DNA of 64,000 bases from Hyphomicrobiales bacterium (lineage in GTDB: Bacteria; Pseudomonadota; Alphaproteobacteria; Rhizobiales; Rhizobiaceae): contig UCAG01000001.1 in assembly GCA_900470285.1 (NCBI GenBank), positions 62,001-126,000 of the forward strand. The letters are read 5' to 3'. The position numbers and the translations under genes are program-made. Under the pieces are notes generated by a model. It saw only the letters and a list, made by a program, of their open reading frames with translations, ran no database searches and was not told where the DNA came from. Position 1 is the first letter of the stretch. The number at the start of each line of letters is the position of its first letter. Below are positions 26,604 to 35,692 of the stretch, in pieces.

Positions 26604-26777
26604 TTACCAAATACCACGGTGACGCCAGCAGCCGAATTTTTCGGACTGATCGGGTGCAAGGCGGTTTTGGCGCTTCCGCTCAATGGTCTTCTCGTCCTGA
26701 GAAATTTCCTGCCAGAATTTTTGAAACGCCTGACCGCGCTGTTTCATCATTCCCTTCAGAGACTGAAATAGAGTCAT
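26604..26777 (-). CDS. Small basic hypothetical protein
   Basis: This is a 57-residue reading (MTLFQSLKGMMKQRG at the start, WRHRGIW at the end), rich in K, R and Q, with three tryptophans and no hydrophobic segment. An AGGAGTG ribosome site lies eight bases before the ATG, the main reason to call it. A plus-strand reading (26519-26779) covers the same bases but has no ribosome site. Function is unknown. It lies upstream of the sulfate operon on the same strand. Confidence 0.5.
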   Translation of the reverse strand: MTLFQSLKGMMKQRGQAFQKFWQEISQDEKTIERKRQNRLAPDQSEKFGCWRHRGIW

Positions 26778-26810
26778 GAATAACACTCCTGTATCGTCAG
26801 ATTGCCAGCA

Positions 26811-26907
26811 TATCCCGAAAAAATGTGAAACGGTTTTCGGGTAAAATACGCGCAGAAACAAAGAGACAGAACATTTCCTATGATCAAGATAAACTGGAAA
26901 TGCTCTA
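26811..26907 (-). repeat. Full copy of the dispersed two-hairpin repeat, reverse orientation
   Basis: CCGAAA (26815-26820) and TTTCGG (26835-26840) form the inner stem of one hairpin, and AGAACATTTCC/GGAAATGCTCT (26868-26878 and 26896-26906, one mismatch) forms the other. Read in reverse it aligns with 7887-7987, sharing GAGCATTTCC, GCGCGTAT and CCGAAAACCGTTTCACA blocks. Confidence 0.8.
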
Positions 26908-27007
26908 TAATTAACATCTTGTTAATTTCTGCCAGCCGGACGCGAATGTCAATAATCCCATTAATTTTATGTGATTTAAGATTACCAAACCGGCATAGCA
27001 CAACAAA

Positions 27008-27033
27008 AAACCGCTGCATTGCTGCAGCGGTTT
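27008..27033 (-). terminator. Terminator after the FMN reductase gene
   Basis: AAACCGCTGCA pairs with TGCAGCGGTTT around TTGC; the reverse strand continues with T residues. It lies 27 bases beyond the stop at 27061. Confidence 0.85.
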
Positions 27034-27060
27034 CTCTTTCAATATCAATAGAATGAAATC

Positions 27061-27627
27061 TTACCTGTTGCGGATTGTCTGAAGGCCGTCATTCCAGACT
27101 TTCAGCTCTGCCAGAACGGTCTTTGCACTGGCTTCAACCATTTCAGTCGCAACAAATTCGCCGTTCTCGTTCAGGAACTGCGGATAATTCGGCAGCGGAA
27201 TACCTTCCGGCAGCGGCATCATGCGCAATGTGCTCAGATGCGAACGGGCGACCTGTGCCGAACGCAAACCGCCGGACACACCGCCATAGCTCATAATAGC
27301 CGCAGGCTTATAGTTCCATTCGGTATTGAGGAAGTTCACCGCATTGAAAAATTCAGCCGGCGGGGAATAGTTATATTCCGGAATCACAAAGACAAATGCA
27401 TCACCGGCATCAATGAGCTTGCTCCATTTTTTGGTATGCTCATGCTCATATTTCTGCGCACGCGGATGTGTGGATTCATCAAAAAACGGCAGTTTAACTT
27501 CTGCCAGATCAACCAACTCTGCATCAAAATCAGAATTTGCAGCTGCAAAATCATTAAACCATTTGGCAAATTTATCGCCATGACGCGCAGAACGTGTCGC
27601 ACAAATGATTGTATAAAGCTTTGGCAC
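27061..27627 (-). CDS. NAD(P)H-dependent FMN reductase-like flavoprotein
   Basis: The 188-residue protein is of the flavodoxin-like NADPH-dependent FMN reductase family. The start YTIICATRSARHG is the FMN-phosphate loop, and PEYNYSPPAEFFNAVNF (from residue 83) is the conserved flavin-contacting motif. These enzymes reduce free FMN, quinones, azo compounds or chromate. I chose the GTG at 27627 because AAAGGAA precedes it and relatives begin at this point; an ATG at 27645 adds six residues. It is a single gene with its own terminator. Confidence 0.8.
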   Translation of the reverse strand: MPKLYTIICATRSARHGDKFAKWFNDFAAANSDFDAELVDLAEVKLPFFDESTHPRAQKYEHEHTKKWSKLIDAGDAFVFVIPEYNYSPPAEFFNAVNFLNTEWNYKPAAIMSYGGVSGGLRSAQVARSHLSTLRMMPLPEGIPLPNYPQFLNENGEFVATEMVEASAKTVLAELKVWNDGLQTIRNR

Positions 27628-27771
27628 GGATATTTCCTTTTTCATTCGGAAAAACAGACAGGCATTACTGCGCCCAATTTTCAGCACATCCTGTTAAAAG
27701 TGTTTCAGGAAAACTGCAAGTTATCTCCTGCGACACAGTGTTCACAGAATAGGACAATGCCTTTTCATATA

Positions 27772-27802
27772 AAAACGCCGCATCAAGATGATGCGGCGTT
27801 TC
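27772..27802 (-). terminator. Terminator after the TerC-CBS-CorC gene
   Basis: AAACGCCGCATC pairs with GATGCGGCGTTT across AAGAT, with an A tract upstream that gives a T-run on the reverse strand. Confidence 0.85.
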
Positions 27803-27822
27803 TCTCTTATCAGTCAGCCAGC

Positions 27823-29382
27823 TTAAAGATCATAAGCAGGCAAAGCTGTAATTTTGACTTTGGCGATGTTACGGCGCTCCATGGTCAGAACCTCGAACTC
27901 AAAACCTTCGGTAGTGAATTTTTCGCCACCTGTCGGAATATGGCCGAGATGCCAGAGAACAAAACCGGCCAGTGTCGTATAGCGGTCATCCTCATCCACA
28001 AGATCACGATCCAGAATACCGCTCAGGCGGCGGATATCTGTAAAGCCATCGACAATCCAGACACCGTCTTCAACGGTCTCGACGCTCGGAGCATCGCCAT
28101 CCTCATCCGGGAACTCACCGGCAATGGCCTCAAGAATATCCGTCGGCGTTGCAACACCTTCGAAAGAACCATGTTCGTCGACGATAACCGCCATCTGCAC
28201 CGGAGAACCGCGTAATTGCTCCATAACCCGCAGCACATTGCTGTGCTCATGAACAACCAGCGGCTGTTTCATGGCACTCTGCCAGTCAATCGGCGCAGAA
28301 TCCGCCAGATAAAGCAGCAAGTCTTTTGTCAGCGCCACGCCGACAAATTCATCGACCTGTCCACGGGCAAGAATAACACGCGAATGAGCAAACTGGCGCA
28401 ATTCATTACGAAGCTCTTCTTCACTCGCATCCAGATCCAGCCACTCCACCTCATTACGCGGTGTCATGATGGAACGAACCGGACGATCAGCCAGATCCAG
28501 CACACCGCGGATCATTTCCTTCTCTTCCGGACGGAACACATCTGCCGCAGCAGTATGTTCCGCAATCACGTCAACAGTTTCCGACAGAGCATTGTCACTG
28601 CCGCGGCCACCGCCAAGAAGGCGCAGCACGGCACCGGCGGTACGTTCACGCAGGTCATTGGTCGTTACACGTTTTTCACGGTTGTGACGGCCGACCTGAT
28701 TGGCAGCTTCGATCAGGATCGAGAAGCCGATTGCCGCATAGAGATAGCCCTTAGGCACGTGATAACCGAAACCTTCAATCACCAGACTGAAACCGATCAT
28801 CATCAGGAAGCCAAGACACAGGATAACCACGGTCGGATGTTTGTTGACGAATGTCATCAGCGGCTTGGAAGCAACCATCATCACTGCCATAGCAACGACA
28901 ACAGCAATCATCATCACCGGCAGATGCTGCACCATGCCTACAGCGGTAATCACGCTATCGAGCGAAAACACGGCATCAAGAACAACGATCTGGGCAATGA
29001 CCTGCCAGAACACCGCATGAACCGGATTACCTTCCTTGACGGCATTTTCACCTTCAAGACGCTCATGGAGCTCCATCGTACCTTTGGCAAGCAGGAACAC
29101 ACCACCAACGATCATGATGATATCGCGGCCGGAGAAACCAAATGAGAAAATGGTAAAGAGCGGCTGTGTAAGCGTTACGATCCACGAGATCGAGGCCAGC
29201 AAACCAAGACGCATCAAAAGCGCAAGCGCAAGGCCGAGTAGCCGCGCTTTATTACGCTGGCTCGGTGGCAATTTACCGGCAAGAATAGAAATAAATACGA
29301 GATTGTCGATACCAAGAACAATCTCAAGAACAATCAGAGTAACCAAGCCTATCCAGGCATTGGGATCGGCAATCCATTCCAT
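27823..29382 (-). CDS. TerC-family membrane protein with CBS pair and CorC domain
   Basis: The 519-residue protein has three parts. A TerC-type membrane domain (about 1-240) carries [20 protein letters not shown] and [15 protein letters not shown], with the acidic residues thought to bind metal. Two CBS domains (about 300-420) include [14 protein letters not shown] and [17 protein letters not shown]-terminal CorC/HlyC domain lies near 435-515. E. coli YoaE and YegH have the same order and length. TerC proteins have been linked to manganese export and to metal loading of exported proteins. The ATG at 29382 follows TAGGAAA; the longer reading is not supported. Confidence 0.88.
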   Translation of the reverse strand: MEWIADPNAWIGLVTLIVLEIVLGIDNLVFISILAGKLPPSQRNKARLLGLALALLMRLGLLASISWIVTLTQPLFTIFSFGFSGRDIIMIVGGVFLLAKGTMELHERLEGENAVKEGNPVHAVFWQVIAQIVVLDAVFSLDSVITAVGMVQHLPVMMIAVVVAMAVMMVASKPLMTFVNKHPTVVILCLGFLMMIGFSLVIEGFGYHVPKGYLYAAIGFSILIEAANQVGRHNREKRVTTNDLRERTAGAVLRLLGGGRGSDNALSETVDVIAEHTAAADVFRPEEKEMIRGVLDLADRPVRSIMTPRNEVEWLDLDASEEELRNELRQFAHSRVILARGQVDEFVGVALTKDLLLYLADSAPIDWQSAMKQPLVVHEHSNVLRVMEQLRGSPVQMAVIVDEHGSFEGVATPTDILEAIAGEFPDEDGDAPSVETVEDGVWIVDGFTDIRRLSGILDRDLVDEDDRYTTLAGFVLWHLGHIPTGGEKFTTEGFEFEVLTMERRNIAKVKITALPAYDL

Positions 29383-30157
29383 GGGTTGTCGTTTCCTAGA
29401 ATTTCTGTTGCGGGATGCGGTTGCAAGCCTGTTTTTGGCCAGCCAAACGCGCAAGCACTGGTTCAGCACTGAATGCGGCTACAAAAAACCGTGTCAGTTC
29501 CGTTCCGCTACCGGTTTTGAAATCAGATAACCGGACATGCTTATTGGCAGTGTAATTTCCTGCTGATCGCGCAGGATCAGAGATCCTTTTTTTCACAGCC
29601 GCTTCAGGCGCATGAAATAAGGTTTGATACATCACCGAGAAAAACAGAAGGATTTTATCCCGCGGGCCGGTCTCCTTTGCAGAAAACAGGCGGGCGATGA
29701 CAGCTGCAGCACCGGCAGTCTTATCACGCAGAAATTGTACAGGACGGGAAACATGCACAACCGGTGTAACAGAGGTCTGATATGTCAAAGACCTGTTTTG
29801 TCTGCCAGCGGCGTGCAGGAAAACTGTGTTTCGGATTGTTACCGGTTCGGAGCGGCAACAATCCGGAATAGACGAATCGTCAGAAGTATCTTCCGGCATC
29901 GGAGTTTTTAAAGACCCATTTTAGGCGCAATTTGCGCGGTTAAACATTTCATATTCAGCGTAAAGCTTTTTAAAAATCAGACCATTGCACGATAAACGGC
30001 TGTCTGCTGGACTGATAATTTGCATTTATAATGAATACAAATGCAAATCTAATCAAGTTCGTCCGGTGATTATTTTGCCAAACCTCTGGCAATACGGCAA
30101 CAAATTTACGTGTCTGTGTATATCAGGCGCTGCCCCCAATATTTATGACAGCAACTA
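29383..30157. other. 775-base gap between the TerC and DedA genes
   Basis: It holds the TerC gene promoter and an isolated inverted repeat at 30018-30048. Several open readings exist (for example minus 29396-29899, which overlaps the TerC gene's upstream side), but none has a ribosome site, domain or signal peptide I trust. I call no gene here. Confidence 0.45.
30018..30048. promoter_or_regulatory. Isolated 10-base inverted repeat, candidate operator
   Basis: ATTTGCATTT (30018-30027) and AAATGCAAAT (30039-30048) are perfect complements across 11 AT-rich bases. It lies 110 bases beyond the DedA stop and is not followed by a T-run, so an operator or a decayed gene start is possible. Confidence 0.45.
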
Positions 30158-30835
30158 TTATTCAGCCGGTGTTGCAGAGATTTTATTCTTCGCGGCACCG
30201 CGTCTGCGCTCGTGTTTCGGGCGCGCACGCATAAAACGGACACCAACAATACTGACAACAGTCGCAAGTACTGTAAGCGCAACAGCCATCCACACCCAGT
30301 CACTGCCATCAAGGCGCGCAAAGATACCCGCACCTTTGCCGGCCAGCCAGCCCGGCAGGATCATGACCGGCGCCCAAACCAGCGCAGAGGTAATATTAGC
30401 AGTCTGAAACCGCTTCTGATCCATGGACATCATGCCCGCAACCAGCGGCACGGTACAACGAACGGGTCCGAAGAAACGGCCAAAAAACACAGCGGCAAAA
30501 CCATATTTTCGGAATAGCAAACGCGCCTGCGCAATATGGGAGCGGTATTTGTTCAACGGCCATTGGTGAATAACTCGGCGTCCGAGCCACCAGCCAAGCA
30601 AGTAGGAAATAACATCGCCGATAACGGCACCAATAACAGCGCCGATCATTACGGGAACAGGATCAATAATACCTGCCCCGACCAGACCGCCAATTGCCAG
30701 CATGATTGGCGTTGCCGGAATCAACATACCGATCACAGCCAGAGACTCACCGAATGCTATCAACCCGACAATCGGTCCGGCCCAAGCCTGATTGGCCGAA
30801 ATAAACTGCCCGAGATCGCCGATAAAACCGTCCAT
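30158..30835 (-). CDS. DedA-family (SNARE-associated) membrane protein
   Basis: The 225-residue inner-membrane protein has the DedA/VTT fold. GESLAVIGMLIPATPIMLAI (near residue 29) and the FGRFFGPVRCTVPLVAGMM motif (near 119) carry the conserved glutamate and arginines of the family. DedA proteins act in undecaprenyl-phosphate or phospholipid flipping and in proton-motive-force-related drug tolerance. The gene stands alone between long intergenic stretches. Confidence 0.88.
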   Translation of the reverse strand: MDGFIGDLGQFISANQAWAGPIVGLIAFGESLAVIGMLIPATPIMLAIGGLVGAGIIDPVPVMIGAVIGAVIGDVISYLLGWWLGRRVIHQWPLNKYRSHIAQARLLFRKYGFAAVFFGRFFGPVRCTVPLVAGMMSMDQKRFQTANITSALVWAPVMILPGWLAGKGAGIFARLDGSDWVWMAVALTVLATVVSIVGVRFMRARPKHERRRGAAKNKISATPAE

Positions 30836-31348
30836 TGAACCCTCAGATCATGCAAAGCATGAAAATTTCTGCGCTGCTTCGCCATCATTCCTGTAAATGA
30901 TTAATACTGCCCGAAAGGCGGATTAACCAGAACCATAACAGACGCTATGTCAGTTTTTGCGCCTAATTATGGCACAAAGACAAAACTCTGATGACAAAAT
31001 CAGTCAGCAGCAACAATATTCAGCAACCTGTATAGCTGTAAGATTATTAAAAATCCGATATGCAGGCTGAAACTTAATTCAGCGTGATATACCTATATGC
31101 CTGCATTGCAAACTATATGTGCAATGATTGATCGTGTATCAAGGCCGTTTCAGCATCTGTTTTACGGTTTATGAACCGGAACACCTCAGTCCGGCGTAAA
31201 AGCATAATCAGGATCAGCAACTTGCCTGCCTCACATCACAAGACATGAAAATTGTACATTTTTCTCAAAAAAATAATTTCATGACTAGACAGGCCTGCGG
31301 CTCCACTTTATAGAACCGCTCACTTACTGAATGATTATTCAGAAAAGT
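30836..31348. other. 513-base gap between the DedA gene and tRNA-Lys
   Basis: It contains the DedA gene promoter side, a small palindrome TCATGC-AAA-GCATGA (30848-30862) and the tRNA promoter at 31286-31314. No gene is seen. Confidence 0.5.
31286..31314 (+). promoter_or_regulatory. Sigma-70-type promoter of tRNA-Lys
   Basis: TAGACA (31286-31291) and TATAGA (31309-31314) are separated by exactly 17 bases. This places a transcription start about 28 bases before the tRNA. Match to TTGACA/TATAAT is four to five of six in each box. Confidence 0.6.
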
Positions 31349-31424
<76 letters not shown>

Positions 31425-31637
31425 AGCTTTTCAATAGCTTAGTGGTTTTTCCTAAAAGCAAAGCAGTGCAGTTTACATCTGGGTGCAGATTTTTGCACAG
31501 ACTCACCCCACCGGCATTCAATTAAATGCAATAAAACAACATTCCTCGTTATATTAAGCTCCGGCGAAAGCACGTCAGCTCGGGACCTGAAGTAAGTAAT
31601 ATGCGCAACGCATAGCACCGCCCTATAACCTTTTTCT

Positions 31638-31946
31638 TTAATCTTTCTCTTGTTGAAACTTGTGCGCATTGGCTTTGAGCCATTCATGACTCAAGCGTAT
31701 GCGCTTACGGTTAATCGTCAACAGTCCCCAAACGATCAGTGCGGTACATGGGATAGCCATGAGAAAACCAAGCGTGACCGAATTGAACAGGAACCATCCT
31801 GCTAAAACAATGGCAGCAAAGACCAGGGAGGCGATCCACTCCAGAAACCGGTCTAAACGAGTATTGTGAATGAGGGCACTGTATTCCGCCAATTTGGCTT
31901 CATACTCAGCGATTTCGTCAAGTGTGGGTGGTTGCTCTTCAGGCAT
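31638..31946 (-). CDS. Small two-helix membrane protein
   Basis: The 102-residue protein has an acidic N-terminus (PEEQPPTLDEIAEYEAKLAEY), two hydrophobic segments (WIASLVFAAIVLAGWFLF and LGFLMAIPCTALIVWGLL, about 44-82) and a basic, likely cytoplasmic tail. I recognise no family. AAGGA lies five bases before the ATG at 31946; an ATG at 31949 is too close to it. It sits just downstream of tRNA-Lys, on the opposite strand. Confidence 0.6.
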   Translation of the reverse strand: MPEEQPPTLDEIAEYEAKLAEYSALIHNTRLDRFLEWIASLVFAAIVLAGWFLFNSVTLGFLMAIPCTALIVWGLLTINRKRIRLSHEWLKANAHKFQQEKD

Positions 31947-32065
31947 CATGATCCTTAGAATGCCTCTTCGTCGAGGGAACGAAGAGGCTCGGGCATCAAG
32001 AATTATATGCGGTTCGCTCAAATACGCGAGACATGTCCCTCATATATGTGGTCAGCTCATGTCAG

Positions 32066-32668
32066 TTATTGCGCCACAGGCAGCCCGTTAGAATAGGCCT
32101 CCATTTCATTCGCAAAAACCCAGCCCTGAGGGCAGCCGGCATAATCTTTTTTATTGTCAGCCTGACAGCTGGCCATCGTCTTTTGATAGCTCTCAGGAAG
32201 CGGTTCAGGCTTCTTGCACAATTCCTCGCCTTTGCATTCCGGCCCAGAATCCATAGGCAGCGCTATGACATAATATTCCATGTCCGTCGAATTCACTTGT
32301 GCAGCCGCCTGAATGCAAACCAATTGCTCAGGTGCCAGCAGTCCCTCTGTTTTTCCTTCAGTACCTGTTGTCGCAACGCTTTTTCTCAAAGAAGCCTGCT
32401 TATCGTTTATCCGGCCGAAATAAGGTGCGGTGATACAACTTCCGTAAATACGCACATTGTAATAATCGCCGCTTTCGACATTACCGGCCAAACAATTATC
32501 ATTTTTATTAGCATCACAAGTAATACCTGCGGAACTCTGCAATTCAGCCTGCTCTCCGGCAGTCAAATCACCGGAGTTTGCAGACGCAGCCAAGGTCTGA
32601 GAAAACGGCAGAGATACCACGCTCAGAACAATCGCAACTCCGCACAAAGATTTTTTAAAGTTATTCAT
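32066..32668 (-). CDS. Secreted cysteine-rich hypothetical protein
   Basis: The 200-residue protein begins with a signal peptide (NNFKKSLCGVAIVLSVVS, cleavage likely after QTLA). The mature part has eight cysteines, including ITCDANKNDNC and ECKGEELC, compatible with several disulfide bonds in the periplasm. It ends CPQGWVFANEMEAYSNGLPV. I do not recognise the family. I chose the ATG at 32668 because the signal peptide begins there; the frame stays open to 32809 but would bury the signal sequence. Confidence 0.55.
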   Translation of the reverse strand: MNNFKKSLCGVAIVLSVVSLPFSQTLAASANSGDLTAGEQAELQSSAGITCDANKNDNCLAGNVESGDYYNVRIYGSCITAPYFGRINDKQASLRKSVATTGTEGKTEGLLAPEQLVCIQAAAQVNSTDMEYYVIALPMDSGPECKGEELCKKPEPLPESYQKTMASCQADNKKDYAGCPQGWVFANEMEAYSNGLPVAQ

Positions 32669-33006
32669 TACTGCTATGCCCTCACCGGCCAGTTTCAAAC
32701 CCAATGCTGCAAAGGATGCGGCAAAGGCGCGAAGCAACCAGCTCATCGCACGTTCATTATGCAGTAAACGCAGGTGATCTGTTGCAAATTGCAACAACAC
32801 TAGCAACACAGCCTGTTTATGGAAACTGCCCTACAACAATTTTATCGCGTAAATATAATGTCACTCTATGCAGGGCGCGAGGCTGCAATGGTCAGATTTA
32901 ATGAAATGCCGGCTTCACCGGAGGGCTGGCATAGTGGCAGGGCTTTGCATAAAATTGTCATCCGAAAATCGAGTATATCTCTGTCCCTTCAAGTAAGGAT
33001 ACGTTT
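32669..33006. other. 338-base gap between two hypothetical genes
   Basis: It should hold the divergent promoters of the flanking genes. A 63-codon reading at 32819-33010 touches the next gene's TTG start as TTGA but has no ribosome site, so it is not called. Confidence 0.4.
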
Positions 33007-33330
33007 TTGAGTTCACATAATTCACAACCGTTATCGAGAAAAAAATACGCAGATATTAAAATACATAATGAGCGCAGGATGATGCTGGCAATTAAGGAAG
33101 CCCTCAACAACGCCTGCGCACAAACAGCGAATGAATTAAAAGCCGCCGGCATTGAAAAAGATGCTCCGTCCCAAGATTATTATATCGCTGTTGCACATCA
33201 ACAGTTATTCGCTCTCCTTTGTGGTGCCGATCCTGTTTCTCTTGAAGGAGGAAACCCTGAAATTGCAGAGTTTGTGATTAAAAATGCTCAAAATATTCGA
33301 GATCATTATTGGTTAAAAAATACCGAATAA
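33007..33330 (+). CDS. Hypothetical cytoplasmic protein
   Basis: The 107-residue protein starts at a TTG (33007), with AAGGA seven bases before it. It has a basic, helical N-terminal half (SRKKYADIKIHNERRMMLAI) and an alanine-rich middle, with no signal or membrane segment. No family is recognised. Local sequence is more AT-rich than the core genes around it, in line with an accessory region. Confidence 0.5.
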   Translation: MSSHNSQPLSRKKYADIKIHNERRMMLAIKEALNNACAQTANELKAAGIEKDAPSQDYYIAVAHQQLFALLCGADPVSLEGGNPEIAEFVIKNAQNIRDHYWLKNTE

Positions 33331-33465
33331 ACCGAGGATGATTATATAATCCATATGCATCATGTTAGCGTCCTAATGCATATTGAATTTGAGATTTTAA
33401 ATGCTAAAGCACTGTTTTATATACAGATTTATTGCACCCCTCGCAAATTAGGAGCCATTAAATAT

Positions 33466-33496
33466 TTATGAGCCCACTCCAAGAATGGGCTCATAA
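33466..33496 (-). terminator. Hairpin after the MFS transporter gene
   Basis: TTATGAGCCCA pairs perfectly with TGGGCTCATAA across nine bases. It lies 22 bases beyond the MFS stop. The T-run is weak. Confidence 0.6.
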
Positions 33497-33518
33497 GGTA
33501 ACCTCTTAGCCGAGGATT

Positions 33519-34709
33519 TTATTTATGGAATTTACTGCCCAAATACATCATCCCAAGACCAATCACAGCCAATAATCCGCCTGCAAAAGACACAAAGGCA
33601 TAGCCCAGTCCCATGCTGATAACCCCGGCTCCGATAGCTGCTCCCACTGCATTGCCGAGATTGAACGCTCCGACATTGATTGAGGAAGCAAGGCCCGGAG
33701 CCTCTGAGGCTGCCAGCATGACACGCATCTGAACAGGCGGAACAATAGCAAATGCAGCCGCCCCCCAAAAAAGCAGAGCAAGGGCAGCTCCGATATGCGT
33801 ACTAAAAGCAAAAGGCAGCACAAACATAATCAATGCCAATGCGACGAGAAAAATCTTTGTCGCACCATCCAATGACCAGTCTGCAAGACGTCCACCCAAC
33901 CAGTTACCAATGGTAAAGCCAACGCCAATCAAGGCTAGCCCGAAGGTCACAAACCGGCCGGATGCACCGGTCAGAGTCTCCAAAGCAGGCGCAACATAAG
34001 TGTACAAAGTAAACATGGCACCAGCCCCCATAACCGTAGTCGCCATAGCGAACAATACAGCAGGACGTGTCAGAACCCGCAATTCCTGCCGGACATTAGG
34101 CATACTTCCCCGCTCTCCATTGGGAAGAGCAAATAACAAAGCAAGAATAGCAACAACGCCGATCAGTGAAGTACCGGCAAAAGCCATCCGCCAGCCAATT
34201 TGCTGACCAACCCATGTCGCAGTCGGTACACCGCCAATATTAGCGATGGTCAATCCCATAAACATTGCGGCCACAGCACTGGCCTGTTTCTCTTTCGGCA
34301 CCACACTGGCCGCAACCACTGCCCCAAGGCCAAAAAATGCACCATGGTTTAAACTGGTTACCAGTCGCGCAAACAGCAAAGTATAATAACCGGGAGCCAT
34401 GGCTGACATCAGATTGCCAATAGTGAAAATAGCCATAAGCAGGATCAGAGCCGTACGCTTGCCAAAACGACTGAAGGCAAGTGTCATAACCGGCGCGCCT
34501 GCCATTACGCCGATTGCGTAAGCGCTAATCAGCAACCCTGCGGCAGGAATAGAAACATCGACGCCCTCAGCAATAACAGGCAACAATCCCATCGGTGAAA
34601 ATTCCGTTGTGCCAATGCCAAAAGCACCGATTGCAAGGGCCAGCAACGCCCAACGGGCAGACAGAGACGCTGCGGCCGTTTCTACAGCCGCCGGAGTATA
34701 TGTGCTCAT
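33519..34709 (-). CDS. ydhP: YdhP-type major facilitator efflux protein
   Basis: The 396-residue protein has about twelve membrane helices and is very like E. coli YdhP: LALAIGAFGIGTTEFSPMGL, VTSLNHGAFFGLG and SEAPGLASSINVGAFNLGNA match closely. This DHA1-type group includes sugar and drug exporters such as AraJ; YdhP's substrate is not established. It starts 12 bases after the aldo-keto reductase stop, so the two form an operon facing away from a LysR-type regulator. The trio looks like an inducible detoxification unit (inference). Confidence 0.85.
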   Translation of the reverse strand: MSTYTPAAVETAAASLSARWALLALAIGAFGIGTTEFSPMGLLPVIAEGVDVSIPAAGLLISAYAIGVMAGAPVMTLAFSRFGKRTALILLMAIFTIGNLMSAMAPGYYTLLFARLVTSLNHGAFFGLGAVVAASVVPKEKQASAVAAMFMGLTIANIGGVPTATWVGQQIGWRMAFAGTSLIGVVAILALLFALPNGERGSMPNVRQELRVLTRPAVLFAMATTVMGAGAMFTLYTYVAPALETLTGASGRFVTFGLALIGVGFTIGNWLGGRLADWSLDGATKIFLVALALIMFVLPFAFSTHIGAALALLFWGAAAFAIVPPVQMRVMLAASEAPGLASSINVGAFNLGNAVGAAIGAGVISMGLGYAFVSFAGGLLAVIGLGMMYLGSKFHK

Positions 34710-34721
34710 TGTGATAATTCC

Positions 34722-35546
34722 TTAGACATCCCAGACCGGAGCCAGCCCTTGCGGACTGACCAGACGACCATCCGGGCGCGCCAATCCGGAAATGACCGTC
34801 ATATCGCTTTCATCGAGAGTAAAGTCGAATATTGCAATATTTTCAGCTGCACGCGCAGGGTTCGCTGTTTTAGAGAGCGCAATATATCCCTGCTGTACCA
34901 GCCAGCGCAGGCCGACTTGTGCAGCACTTTTACCGTATTTCGTACCAATCTGCTTCAAAAGTGCATCCTGAGGCACAGCGCCATCAGCCATACTATAATA
35001 AGCTGTTACTGCAACATCGCCGGCCTGCGCGGCAGCAGCCAGATTACGCTGTGGTAAATAAGGGTGGAGTTCAACCTGATTGGTGATGATTGGCGCAGCG
35101 GATCGTGTAACAGCCTCCTGCATCTGCGCAATATTGTAGTTAGAGACGCCGATAAATTTAGTCTTTCCGGCTTCTTTCACAGCATTGAGCATGTCAACCT
35201 GTGCAGCTACCGGCACCGGATCAGCAGGCCAGTGCAGAAGCAGCAGATCCACCTGATCCGTTTTCAGTTTATCGAGACTTTCATCAACTGAAGCTGCAAA
35301 ACGACTGATATCATAATTATCAACCCAGACCTTTGTCGTCAGAAACAGATCGTCACGACGTATTCCGGCCTCTTGCAAGGCTATGCCCAGTGCCGCTTCA
35401 TTCTGATAAATCTGTGCCGTATCAAAATGACGAAAACCAGCTTCAAGGGCAGCCGGAATAACCCGCTCCACCTCTGCGTCAGACATACGAAAGACACCGA
35501 AACCGAGAGCGGGAATAGTGGCACCATGTGTTTTAACAGCTTGCAT
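34722..35546 (-). CDS. Aldo/keto reductase (DkgB-like)
   Basis: The 274-residue NADPH-dependent reductase has the full AKR catalytic set: Asp42 and Tyr47 in FDTAQIYQNE, Lys72 in TTKVWVDNY and His105 in LLLLHWP. The length and start match E. coli DkgB/YafB, which reduces 2,5-diketogluconate and methylglyoxal. I chose the ATG at 35546, preceded by GAGGAT. It is the first gene of an operon with the MFS gene and diverges from a LysR regulator over a 146-base gap with palindromes. Confidence 0.85.
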   Translation of the reverse strand: MQAVKTHGATIPALGFGVFRMSDAEVERVIPAALEAGFRHFDTAQIYQNEAALGIALQEAGIRRDDLFLTTKVWVDNYDISRFAASVDESLDKLKTDQVDLLLLHWPADPVPVAAQVDMLNAVKEAGKTKFIGVSNYNIAQMQEAVTRSAAPIITNQVELHPYLPQRNLAAAAQAGDVAVTAYYSMADGAVPQDALLKQIGTKYGKSAAQVGLRWLVQQGYIALSKTANPARAAENIAIFDFTLDESDMTVISGLARPDGRLVSPQGLAPVWDV

Positions 35547-35591
35547 AATATAATCCTCACGATGTGATCCGGCAGACCTGTCCGCGCCGCT

Positions 35592-35688
35592 CACAAATGA
35601 TTTGTGTTGCAGCATTAAATAAAGCGTCTGTCAGGACTTGATAATCAGCTCAAATTCCACATCATCTGTGAAACAAAATCACAAGTGA
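35592..35688. promoter_or_regulatory. Candidate LysR operator cluster
   Basis: Three related palindromes lie in the divergent promoter: CACAAAT-G-ATTTGTG (35592-35606), CACA-TCATC-TGTG (35658-35670) and TCAC-AA-GTGA (35679-35688). Repeated CACA/TGTG half-sites suit binding by the adjacent LysR protein, with autoregulation. Confidence 0.55.
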
Positions 35689-35692
35689 GGTC

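Noticed and set aside
29396-29899. 167-codon minus-strand frame upstream of the TerC gene
   Set aside because: It overlaps the ribosome-site region of the TerC gene, has low-complexity sequence without secondary-structure pattern, and no recognisable domain.
32819-33010. 63-codon frame ending at the TTG start of the next gene
   Set aside because: The TTGA overlap hints at coupling, but there is no ribosome site or recognisable feature.
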